Shown one piece after another: positions 1-8,800 of a DNA stretch of 11,850 nt (positions within the stretch are counted from its first letter, which is position 1; each line of letters begins with the position of its first letter). The notes under the pieces were generated by a model. It ran no database searches. It was not told the DNA's origin and saw nothing but the letters and a program-made list of their open reading frames with translations. The translations under genes and the position numbers were made by a program. This DNA comes from Ignavibacteriota bacterium. Its GTDB lineage: Bacteria; Bacteroidota; Ignavibacteria; Tepidaquicellales; Tepidaquicellaceae. The DNA lies in NCBI GenBank assembly GCA_003135995.1, contig PNBM01000039.1, positions 23,891-35,740 of the forward strand, written 5' to 3'.

Positions 1-841
1 CAAACTTAATATTTTCCGGTTTTTCACCTTTTATTAATATATCGCTTGTACAGATAGCAAAAGTTTCCGGGTTTATTTCCTGCCCATATAAATTAAAACC
101 TTTTTTTCTTCCTGTAATTTCTAAAGCAAAATGTTCAGCCTCGGTCAACATACCACCGCTTCCGCATGCAGGGTCATAAATAAGATATGTACCTCGTTTA
201 ATTTTATCTTTAACTGGTTCAAAAATAATATGAGTCATTAATTTAATAATTTCCCGGGGTGTAAAGTGCTCTCCGGCTTCTTCGTTATTATCTTCATTAA
301 ACTTTCTTATCAATTCTTCGAATACGTAACCCATGCCTAAGTTTGTCAATGGAGGCAAAGTTTCACCTTTACTGTTTTTTGATTCGTTAGGGCTAAGATT
401 AATTTCTTTGTTGCATAATTTTTCAATGAGCAGGTAAGTGACACCGGCATCTTTCATTGTTTCAAGCTGGTTACGTAATTTAAATTTGCTGATTATCTGT
501 TGAATGTTTGAACTAAATCCATCAAGATATGCTTCCAAGTTGCTGTCAATATTATCCGAATCATCAAGAAGCTTTTCAAAAGTAAATTCAGATATATTCC
601 AAAATGGATAACCAGTTACATCACTTAAAGCAGATTTATCATCTATCTTTTCTTTATCCATAAAACTACTTGCTTCAAGAACTTTTTCTTTTGTAGGAAC
701 AAGTAAGGTATCTAACCTTCTTAGTACAGTAAATGGGAGGATTATATCTCTATACTTTCCTCTAACAAAGACATCTCTCAAGACATCATCAGCAATGCCC
801 CATATGAAACTAACTATTTGATTGTGTGTTTTATTATCCAT
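1..841 (-). CDS. hsdM: Type I restriction-modification system DNA methyltransferase subunit (HsdM), N-terminal part, cut by window edge
   Basis: This is the modification (M) subunit of a type I RM system, which transfers a methyl group from S-adenosylmethionine to adenine N6 at sites chosen by HsdS. Read on the minus strand it starts at ATG 841-839, with an in-frame TAG three codons upstream, and stays open for 280 codons to the edge. The first ~130 residues match the helical HsdM N-terminal domain, including VSFIWGIADDVLRDVF near the start. The N6-methyltransferase core follows, with AGEHFTPREIIKLM (TPREI at 194-198) and the SAM-binding motif I DPACGSGGM (223-231), then LYGQEINPETFAIC. The catalytic NPPF/Y motif lies beyond the window, so activity cannot be judged. 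hsdS and hsdR would be expected further left. It is divergent from the nuclease-STAND gene across a 190 bp gap and visibly less AT-rich than the genes to its right. Family assignment is very secure. Confidence 0.96.
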   Translation of the reverse strand, partial: MDNKTHNQIVSFIWGIADDVLRDVFVRGKYRDIILPFTVLRRLDTLLVPTKEKVLEASSFMDKEKIDDKSALSDVTGYPFWNISEFTFEKLLDDSDNIDSNLEAYLDGFSSNIQQIISKFKLRNQLETMKDAGVTYLLIEKLCNKEINLSPNESKNSKGETLPPLTNLGMGYVFEELIRKFNEDNNEEAGEHFTPREIIKLMTHIIFEPVKDKIKRGTYLIYDPACGSGGMLTEAEHFALEITGRKKGFNLYGQEINPETFAICTSDILIKGEKPENIKF

Positions 842-992
842 TAAAAGCTAAATTAATTTATTCCGAAAAGAAATTTTATCCATTAGCAATAACAGAAAAA
901 ATCATTTTAATATAATACATTATAATAATACGTAAAATGATAAAATATTAAGCCAATAGTTTGTAATAATGTGAATTTATTAGAGTTTTAGA

Positions 993-1010
993 TAATAAAA
1001 TATTTTATTA
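993..1010. promoter_or_regulatory. 18-bp perfect palindrome in the divergent hsdM / STAND intergenic region
   Basis: TAATAAAATATTTTATTA is a perfect palindrome centred about 30 bp upstream of the ATG at 1032. It sits in the 190 bp gap separating two divergent genes, so a bound repressor could control the STAND gene, whose 5' leader or promoter it would cover. A TTTG (960-963) followed after about 17 bp by TAGAGTTTT is only a weak match to the Bacteroidota -33/-7 promoter pattern. The background is very AT-rich, so the palindrome could be chance. No regulator gene is visible nearby. Confidence 0.35.
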
Positions 1011-1031
1011 GATTTACAAAAACCCTTTAAA

Positions 1032-4000
1032 ATGAATTCATTTTTACAGATAGAAGGTCGTCACATTGAGCAATTAAATAATGAACAGTTTGTGAGATTA
1101 CTTCGAATTTTGCTTTATCTTGAAGCATCAAATATTGGAGTCCCATTTTCAAGTGTTTCAGTTCCTTTAAATATTAATGCATCGGATGATGGTGAAGATG
1201 CCAGTATTGAGTGGGAACTATTTGACAAAACTGTTAATATAAGTGATTGGATTAAAAAGAATTATACAGTATTCCAATCGAAAGCATATAATATACAGCC
1301 GGTAGATTGCAGTAAAGAATTATTTGAAAAGCCAAAAGCAAATCAAACATCAAAGAAAAAGAAGAAAATATTTAAAAAAGCATTACTGAATGTTTTCAAG
1401 AAAAAAGGAAGTTATATACTTTTCGTAAAATCATCATATACACCTAAAGCAATAAACAATAGAATTAAAGCAATAAAGAATGGATTAAAAGAAATAAGAA
1501 AGAATATTGACAATATAAATGTGGATATTTACGATGCAAATAAAATCTCAATATGGTCGAATAAATATCCTCAAGCAGCTTTATTTATTTCAAGTTGTAA
1601 TACAGGGTTTAAATTAAGTCCGAATTTTAAAACCTGGGAGGAATTATCAAATTATGATACTTTTAGTGGGGGTTTTATTACAAATGATAAATTAAACGAA
1701 CATTTATCTGGAATATTAAAATGCTCAATTGGATTAAAAAATGTTCTTAGGATAATTGGTCTTGCTGGATTGGGTAAGACTAGATTAATCCTTGAAGCTT
1801 TTAGACCTTCAAGCGCAAATGATTTAAAGAAAGAATTATTTTCAAATTCGTTTATTTACTATAATTCTTTTGATTCAAAAAGTACTTTAATTGAAAATTT
1901 GCATTTTATTATTAGTCTTAAAACGTGTGGTACATTAATAGTAGATAATTGTGACATTGAACTACATTCAAGACTATCTGAAGAAATAAATAGGAAAGAT
2001 AGTAAATTAAATCTGATAACAATTGATTTCATTGAAGACTCTCCTTATAAACCATCAGATTATAATCAAATAAAAATTGAAAATACAGATTATTTAGATG
2101 TTGTTCCGAAAATGCTTGCAAATGCCTTTCCAGAAATATCCGCACAAGATAGAGAAAAAATTAGTATTTTCGTTAATGGTTTTCCAATGTTAGCATACGA
2201 ACTTGGAAGGCAGATGAAATCAAATAATCCCAATTTAGGAGTTATTACAGCTGAAAATATTGTGAATAAGATAATTTGGGGAAGAGGTAAGATTGATAAG
2301 AAGGAAAAAGCAGTGCTTACCTCTTGCTCTATATTTGATAAATTTGGGTTTTATGAAGAATATGAAGATCAAATGAAATTTATTTCGTCAAATAAAATTT
2401 TATGCAAGCTTTCTGGAAGTAAAGAAAAATCAGTCGATTTCTTTAAGAAAGTGTGTAAAAAATTTATGGGAAGAGGAATTTTAGAAAAAAGGGGACGTTT
2501 TTTAGTAATGAAACCAAAACCATTAGCCGTTACACTAGCAGCCGAATGGTGGAGAGGGATTGATAAAAAAGCATTTGATAGTATATTTGAAAAGCTAAAA
2601 GAAAATGGGCTTGATATTTATTTAAGTGATCAGATGAGATACCTTGATTTTCTACCAGAAGCTAAAGAGTTCGTATTGTATTTAAGCTCAGATAAAGGCC
2701 CTTTTGGAAAAGCGGAAACACTTAACACTGAAGAGGGTTCAAGGTTTTTCCGCTCATTAGTTGAAGTGAACCCTCAAGCGACGTGTGATACTTTGTACAG
2801 ACTATATAATAATAAAAGCATAAAATATATTAAAGAAGAGGTTAATAAAGGAAGAAGAGATTTAGTTTGGGCACTACAGAAATTGTGTTGGAGAAAAGAA
2901 ACATTTGAAAAAGCGGTTAAAGTATTACTGATATTTGCCGTAGGAGAAAATGAGAATTGGGCAAATAATGCTACCGGAATATTCAAGCATTTATTCCAAA
3001 CTCTGCTCCCTGGAACGGAAGCATCGTTAAGTGTCCGTTTTGAAATTTTAGAATATGGTATGAGCAAATCTGATGATTATAAAAAGATAACAATTAAAGC
3101 AATAAGAAGTGCATTAAAAACACACTTTTTTACAAGGGATGTATGGGCAGAAAATCAAGGTATGTCTAAAACATTAAAAGACCACAGACCTACATACCAA
3201 GAACGAAATGAATATTGGGAGAAATGCTTGAATTTACTGAAAAATGAATGGTTAAAAGATTCAAGTATGAAATCAGAAATAGAAACAATTATTGCCGAAT
3301 CAATAAGAGGTCTATCTAGTCAAGCATTCGGAAATGTAATTTTACCCTTTGTTGAAGAAATTTGCCGAATTAAAAAATATGATTGGAACGAAGCAAGAGA
3401 TAACTTAAAATTGACTTTGAAATATGAAAAACCGGTATTATTAGAATCTGATTTAATAATGATAAATGAACTGATAAATAAATTAACACCAGAAGATATA
3501 TTCAAACAATATGAAATATATATTAATAATCCAGGTTGGGAAGTTACAGAAGATGAAAACGGAAAATATGTTGATGGATGGAAAATAAATACAGAAAAAT
3601 ATGTTAAAAAATTAACTAAGGAAGAATTGAAATGGAAAGAATTAATAGATGTATTTTATGTTGGAAAACAAATTCAAGGATATTATTTTGGTGAAGAATT
3701 AGGTATGGCACTAAAAAGTAAAAATGAATATGATGATTTTATTGAAACGTCGATCGTAAAATTAAAAAGCTTAAAATTTGAGGAAAGAAATATAAGTGTA
3801 TTTATTGGCTTTTTAAACGGATTGAATGATATCAGTAAAAACAATCAAATTATAAATAGATTTTTAGATTCAGAAGAATTGTTTAAGAATTCTTTTAGTT
3901 TGGCAAGCGGTATTGAATTTGAATCACATTTGTTAAAGAGATATCTTGAAACTGTTGAAAAAAAGAAAGAACACATTTTGGATTTGATTGCTTTCAAATA

Positions 4001-4901
4001 CTGTAGAGCATTTGATAAATTCAGTGATGATGAGATTAATGATTTTATTAACAATATATTGAATTTTCAAGGAGATGGGATATATGTAAGTTTTGCACTG
4101 CTATATAATATTTTCTGGAGAAATAAATCAAGATTTAACTCTTATAAATCGCTTTTTAGAAAAATACTATTAACTGAAGACATTATTTTTGAGGTTTCTA
4201 ACAAAGATCATTTGGGATTATTTGAATGGAAAGAAATAGTAGAAAAAATTATTGAAAATGAAATTGATAATGAATTAGCATTACATATTGTAAAACAAAT
4301 AATTGATTTAATAAGAAAAGACGGATTAAGGTCAGATATTTATACTCAAGATGTATTAGGAATACTATTGAATAGATATTTTTCAATTGTGTGGCCTATA
4401 ATAGGTGAGGCAATATTAGAAGATAGTTTTGTTTATATTCATTTAGAGCATTTACTAGGGCATAGAATATATTTAGAAAATGAAAGCTTTCCTGATGATA
4501 TAAAGCAAAAGGAAAGAGAAAGAAATGGAATTTTATTTAAAAGTAATAATGAAATAGTCTTTAGTTGGTGCCTGGAAAATTCTCCGTTAGCTCCTTTAAG
4601 ATTAGCTAGATATTTACCAATATTTGATGAAAATAAAGATAATAAATGGCATCCATTTACTTTTTCTTTTATTAATGAATTTGGTAAAGATATAAAAGTA
4701 TTAAGTGCTATTTCTGCAAAAATGAGTACTTACTCATGGACTGGTTCTGTAGTTCCTTTACTTATAGGCGAAAAGGAATTATATAAACAACTTCTAGATC
4801 ATCCTCTTTCAACTGTTAGAAAATGGGCTTTACAAAACATTGAATATATTGATAAATCTATAAAGAGAGAATCTAATGAAGACCAAGAATTGTATATTTA
4901 G
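1032..4901 (+). CDS. Avs-like STAND ATPase with N-terminal PD-(D/E)XK nuclease-like domain and helical-repeat C-terminus
   Basis: A 1289-residue cytoplasmic protein, probably an anti-phage sensor-effector. Residues 1-135 look like a PD-(D/E)XK nuclease fold: a helix with Glu31, the strand/turn DDGEDASIEW (Asp56, Glu60) and the QxK-type motif FQSK (Gln82, Lys84), followed by a Lys-rich insert (108-125). The P-loop ATPase has Walker A GLAGLGKT (243-250), Walker B GTLIVDNCD (Asp305) and the STAND/NB-ARC-like NGFP (382-385). From about 430 onward it is long, helical and repeat-like, with a HEAT-like end (HPLSTVRKWA, 1257-1266). In characterised Avs proteins this region binds a phage protein and triggers oligomerisation and cleavage of DNA; that role is inferred here. 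ATG 1032 is the first start after an in-frame TAA at 996. No partner gene follows in the same transcript, and a terminator lies immediately downstream. Domain types are fairly secure; the Avs subtype is not. Confidence 0.82.
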   Translation: MNSFLQIEGRHIEQLNNEQFVRLLRILLYLEASNIGVPFSSVSVPLNINASDDGEDASIEWELFDKTVNISDWIKKNYTVFQSKAYNIQPVDCSKELFEKPKANQTSKKKKKIFKKALLNVFKKKGSYILFVKSSYTPKAINNRIKAIKNGLKEIRKNIDNINVDIYDANKISIWSNKYPQAALFISSCNTGFKLSPNFKTWEELSNYDTFSGGFITNDKLNEHLSGILKCSIGLKNVLRIIGLAGLGKTRLILEAFRPSSANDLKKELFSNSFIYYNSFDSKSTLIENLHFIISLKTCGTLIVDNCDIELHSRLSEEINRKDSKLNLITIDFIEDSPYKPSDYNQIKIENTDYLDVVPKMLANAFPEISAQDREKISIFVNGFPMLAYELGRQMKSNNPNLGVITAENIVNKIIWGRGKIDKKEKAVLTSCSIFDKFGFYEEYEDQMKFISSNKILCKLSGSKEKSVDFFKKVCKKFMGRGILEKRGRFLVMKPKPLAVTLAAEWWRGIDKKAFDSIFEKLKENGLDIYLSDQMRYLDFLPEAKEFVLYLSSDKGPFGKAETLNTEEGSRFFRSLVEVNPQATCDTLYRLYNNKSIKYIKEEVNKGRRDLVWALQKLCWRKETFEKAVKVLLIFAVGENENWANNATGIFKHLFQTLLPGTEASLSVRFEILEYGMSKSDDYKKITIKAIRSALKTHFFTRDVWAENQGMSKTLKDHRPTYQERNEYWEKCLNLLKNEWLKDSSMKSEIETIIAESIRGLSSQAFGNVILPFVEEICRIKKYDWNEARDNLKLTLKYEKPVLLESDLIMINELINKLTPEDIFKQYEIYINNPGWEVTEDENGKYVDGWKINTEKYVKKLTKEELKWKELIDVFYVGKQIQGYYFGEELGMALKSKNEYDDFIETSIVKLKSLKFEERNISVFIGFLNGLNDISKNNQIINRFLDSEELFKNSFSLASGIEFESHLLKRYLETVEKKKEHILDLIAFKYCRAFDKFSDDEINDFINNILNFQGDGIYVSFALLYNIFWRNKSRFNSYKSLFRKILLTEDIIFEVSNKDHLGLFEWKEIVEKIIENEIDNELALHIVKQIIDLIRKDGLRSDIYTQDVLGILLNRYFSIVWPIIGEAILEDSFVYIHLEHLLGHRIYLENESFPDDIKQKERERNGILFKSNNEIVFSWCLENSPLAPLRLARYLPIFDENKDNKWHPFTFSFINEFGKDIKVLSAISAKMSTYSWTGSVVPLLIGEKELYKQLLDHPLSTVRKWALQNIEYIDKSIKRESNEDQELYI

Positions 4902-4905
4902 TCTT

Positions 4906-4925
4906 AGGGGGTTTAATAGCCCCCT
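4906..4925 (+). terminator. Probable hairpin terminator after the nuclease-STAND gene
   Basis: AGGGGG (4906-4911) pairs with CCCCCT (4920-4925) around an 8-nt loop, starting five bases after the stop codon at 4899-4901. It is followed by a T-rich run (TCAATTAATTTTT). The stem is short but five of its six pairs are G-C, which stands out in this AT-rich sequence. The left part of the T tract is interrupted, so termination may be partial. The stem coincides with the last codons of the DUF2958 remnant on the other strand. Confidence 0.6.
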
Positions 4926-5053
4926 TCAATTAATTTTTCAAACAACTCCTTCGCATTCACCTCCTCAAAGTGTAAATCTCTTTCAATCCCTAATCCAAAT
5001 TCACCTCGAAAATTTTCCAACTCTGTCTTCAAAAAGCTTCCAACTTCGGTTAC
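4913..5053 (-). pseudogene. DUF2958 gene remnant (C-terminal end only)
   Basis: Read on the minus strand, 46 codons plus a TAA form the recognisable C-terminus of a DUF2958 protein. The key part is TELENFRGEFGLGIERDLHF, which matches the family's usual ELE-x-RG-FGL-IERDL-F ending. It is followed by an acidic tail ending EGGY. The rest of the protein (normally about 100 residues with a WYATE-type core) is not found upstream: the frame continues only to a stop at 5102-5104, and nothing between 5054 and 5337 reads as the family in another frame. No plausible start exists. DUF2958 proteins are of unknown function and typically sit on plasmids and integrative elements, so this is a trace of mobile-element sequence truncated during assembly of the island. 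The opposite-strand reading frame over this segment (4876-5145) is not a gene. Confidence 0.72.
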
Positions 5054-5160
5054 TAAGATGTGACATATACCCCAGCAATAATAAGCTACTGCAAGGACTA
5101 TTTAAACATCTTTGTACGGACTATCTAATAACAAGGCCTTTTTAAAATAAATAATCGCAG

Positions 5161-5187
5161 AATCGTGCCAGCAATTCGGCTTCGATT
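5161..5187. other. Imperfect hairpin in a GC-richer patch of the 436-bp gap 4902-5337
   Basis: AATCG (5161-5165) pairs with CGATT (5183-5187) and, inside it, GCC (5167-5169) with GGC (5178-5180). An alternative pairing uses ATAATCG (5151-5157) with CGATTAT (5183-5189). The patch is less AT-rich than its surroundings and has no open frame. The remainder of the gap holds the terminator, the DUF2958 remnant and the inverted repeat at 5244-5260; I see no RNA gene. Whether this hairpin is functional is unknown. Confidence 0.25.
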
Positions 5188-5243
5188 ATCCACCCATTTA
5201 ATGTATATCACACTAAAATATAAAAACATATTCCTTGATTTAC

Positions 5244-5260
5244 TTAATCAATATGATTAA
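5244..5260. promoter_or_regulatory. Inverted repeat TTAATCA-ATA-TGATTAA upstream of the secreted-protein/SIR2 operon
   Basis: Two perfect 7-bp arms with a 3-bp spacer lie 77 bp upstream of the ATG at 5338. Size and position suit an operator for a dimeric regulator controlling the two-gene unit. No regulator gene is present in the window, and I could not find a convincing TTTG/TAnnTTTG promoter beside it. This is an inference from symmetry alone. Confidence 0.35.
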
Positions 5261-5337
5261 TATTGCAAATATGGAGGGTCGGGGAATTCCTTTCTGTTAG
5301 TAGAACTAATATTTATAAACCTTAAAAAATACACAAA

Positions 5338-5811
5338 ATGAAAAAGTATTTATTGCTTTTGTCATTTGTTATCTTTTTACCGGTTTTAACATTCTCACAG
5401 GATAACAATTCAAACATCTCTTGTGATTCATCCCTTTGGCAACACGTCTATAAAGCATATCGTTTAGAAGTTATTGAAGAATGCAAAACGGTGACTGGCA
5501 CTATAAATCTGATAAGAAAAGAAAAAGATGGTGATTTGCATATTCAATTGAAATTAGATAAGGGACAAGGATATTTATTAAACAAAAAAAATAAAACCAG
5601 ACAAAAAGGCTGTTTAGTGTTAGAACCTGTCTGTATTGGCAAAGTCACGCAGCAAAGTGCATTAGGATATTGTGATGATTATGTAAACAAAGTATATATT
5701 CCGGAAGTAGGTGAACATGTACGTGTAACTGGTAGCTATGTTTTAGATACTGAAGCTGGTCATGGTTGGAGAGAGATTCACCCGGTAACAAAAATTGAGG
5801 TAATTAAATAA
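5338..5811 (+). CDS. Small exported protein, OB-fold-like, function unknown
   Basis: A 157-residue protein with a clear N-terminal signal peptide: MKKY, a hydrophobic core LLLLSFVIFLPVL and a probable cleavage near Ser20/Gln21. There is no lipobox cysteine at the right place, so a soluble periplasmic or secreted protein is expected. The mature part has short beta-strand-like segments and conserved-looking signatures: TVTGT (51-55), DGDLHI (64-69), GEHVRVTGSYVLD (125-137) and GHGWREIHPV (141-150). I recognise these from a widespread uncharacterised family that looks like an OB-type small beta barrel. Five cysteines (29, 49, 92, 99, 112) could form disulfides. The start ATG is preceded by an A-rich leader with no Shine-Dalgarno sequence. 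The stop is followed after only 8 bp by the SIR2-STAND gene, so the two are probably co-transcribed. Why an exported protein should pair with a cytoplasmic SIR2 protein is unclear. Confidence 0.8.
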   Translation: MKKYLLLLSFVIFLPVLTFSQDNNSNISCDSSLWQHVYKAYRLEVIEECKTVTGTINLIRKEKDGDLHIQLKLDKGQGYLLNKKNKTRQKGCLVLEPVCIGKVTQQSALGYCDDYVNKVYIPEVGEHVRVTGSYVLDTEAGHGWREIHPVTKIEVIK

Positions 5812-5819
5812 TAAATAGT

Positions 5820-8800
5820 ATGAAACAAAAACATATTCTCGACATTGAAGTACAAAAAGCTGAAATTGAAGAATTGTATTCTGAAATATATTCAGGAAAT
5901 AGCATTTTATTTTTGGGTGCAGGTGCTTCCATTTCCAATGATAAAAAATATTTAAGCAAACAAATAATTGATTACTACGAAGCTGAGAAAAAAATAAATT
6001 TAGGTACTGATGATATAACCGAATTTGTTGACATACTTAGTAGTTCTGAAACATTTTCACGAGATGAATTTGATTCGTATGTCGATAATTTATTAAGAAA
6101 ATTAGATATAAATGACGCACATAAAATTATTACCACCCTTAATTGGAGGGAAATAATCACTACTAACTATGATTTATTAATAGAAAGAGCTTATGAAGAG
6201 AATAAAAGAGAAGGAAAAACTGAATTAGATTTAAAATTAGTTTTGAAACCAAATAATTATTTCGGTGTTTCACCGGTTAATGAACTAAAGTATATTAAAT
6301 TATGCGGTTGTTTATCTGATAAGAAACAATATCCACTTGCTTTTTCAACCGAAGACTTTTATGATAGAAAAGAATTTTTTAATATTGTTTTAAAAGATTT
6401 AGTTAATACTTCATATAAAGTCAGATTTATAGCAGTTGGCTATTCTTTTAGGGATAATTTTTCTAAAAATATTCTTAAAAAATTAGATGATATAACATGG
6501 AGAAAGGGAAGATGGCTATATTGTATTGATCCTTATATCGGAAATGAAGTATTAGATTATTATGCAAGTAATAATATTTGTGTAATAAAAGATAATTGTA
6601 TTGACTTCTTCAAACGATATAAAAAATGGGAAGAGAACAATTTTGAAAGACTTATAAAAACTAAAAATATTAATTTCACAAATACGATAAATAAAGAAAT
6701 ATCTCTCGATAATAAATTAATTTACAAATTAAATAGTTATTTAATTCAACTTAATAAGGATTGTAATGTTAAATTTATTTCTGATTCAAATTTTTATAAA
6801 GGTGAAGAGCCTAATTATTCAATAATATTAAAAGATTATGATGTTATATTAAAGAATAAATTAGATAGCAAAAAGAAATTGATTATAGATAAAATTCATT
6901 CAAAAGATTCAGATACCAATTTTATACCAATAATATTTCTTACGGGTTCTTTTGGAACGGGTAAATCAACATTTTCATATCGACTCATTAATGAATTAAT
7001 AAAAGAACATGAACTAAAAGCATTAGCTTTTGAAATTATAGATAACACAAAAGTTTTTGTGGGTGATTTAAAAAACCTTTTTAATGAATCAAATGCCGAA
7101 ACTATAATTCTTTTATTTAATACAGTTGAATTAGAAAGTGTTTTCGATTCCTTAAATAATATTAGAGTTCAATTAAGTACCGAACAATTTACTAAATTTT
7201 CAGTAATAATTATCGCGCCGGTTAGAGAAAATATTTTAAAGAAATATATAATCTCACACCAATTAAAAAATTATGAAGAAATTAACATTGATGCTCCATT
7301 AGAAGACGACGAAATAAATAATTTATTATTAAAACTTAAGAAATGCAGAATTATTAATTTTAGGGACAACAATGAAAAGAAATTATTACTGCAAAAAATT
7401 AAACAATCCTATTCGTCTGATTCTTTTGTAACTTTATTAAATTTAGTTACAGATGGTAAACACAGAGGTGATTTAATTGATGCATATAATGAATTAAGTG
7501 TGAAGGCAAGAAAAGCATTTCTATATACTGCCTTTCTTCACCAATACAATTTATATATGCCCGCAAGTTTGTTACGAGAAATAATGCAAGAAGATTGGGA
7601 TTCATTAAGAAGAAACATTATCGAAGTTGAGGGTAAAAACATTTTAATTCAAGAGACATTATCGAATGTTAAAGGTGCTGAACCCGATTTGTATTTTAGG
7701 ACTAAACATTCTTTAATATCAAAAGAATTAATCAATTTTGAATGTTCATCACGAGATGACCAATTTAAGATAATTTGTGAAATTTTTAAAAATATTAGTT
7801 CAGGTGATTTAAATTCTAGATTGTTTATAGATTTTATTAAATATGCAAGAAGAAATGAAGATTTAACCACAGCCCAGATTGATAAACTCTTCGATTTAAC
7901 TTATGAAGAATTATCTTCAGAACCGTATTATTTATTCTATTATGTCGTAAATAAGCAAAAGAATAAAAACATTAAGGAATTAAAAGAAGCAATTGATATT
8001 ATTTTTTATGCCGAATCTAAATTTGATTATAAGAACCATAAATTTATTCACAGAAGAGCAACATTAAATTTTGATTTGGCAAAATGCTATTTTGAACATG
8101 AAGGGCATAAACTAACTTCACAAGTAATAATGTATTTACGTGAAGCTGAAGAATTATTTGAAATTAAACAATTATTAGATCCTTGTAGTTCTTATAGCTT
8201 TATTGATTATTTAAAAATGCAAATTTGGGAACTTGACAATATTATAATGAAAGAGGTGGAAAAGTTAAGGTTAAGAATTAGAATTGAAGAAAATTTTGAC
8301 TTATCTTCACGATCCGTTATAGACAGAATTGAAGAGATAAATAAATGGAAAGATAAGTATGGCTTGAAATTTATGACTAAATTATCAGAAGATGAATATA
8401 TCGCACTTATGAAAAAAAATTACTCTGACCCTGAATTAATACCTTATAGCCTAATTTTACTGTATAATTATTATTTTGAAAGGGGAATTACAAATAAATG
8501 CGATGCTATTGTAAAAGAACTTGAATATTTTAATTATAATATTGAAGTGGTGAAATTTTTATTTAAGTATTATGGGAGAAATTTACATGTCAAAAATATT
8601 CGTACAGAATTTTATAATATTGTTAACAATAATCAACAGTTAGAAAAAAATGATAGTCTTAGATATTATTATTTTATGTTCATCTCGGAATGCTATAATT
8701 TTAATTTTACCGTAGCTATGAAGTATTTGAATAATATTAAAATTAAATTTTCTATATTGAATCCTGATTTTCATAGTATTTGGATAGATGAGGATACTCA

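Noticed and set aside
2774-4054. Several minus-strand open frames within the nuclease-STAND gene
   Set aside because: The plus-strand reading is continuous with coherent domains; the antisense frames have no recognisable content and no start context.
4876-5145. 89-residue plus-strand open frame overlapping the end of the nuclease-STAND gene
   Set aside because: It is antisense to the DUF2958 remnant, overlaps the terminator, is Pro/Ser/Leu-rich without recognisable domains, and lies in a decayed region.
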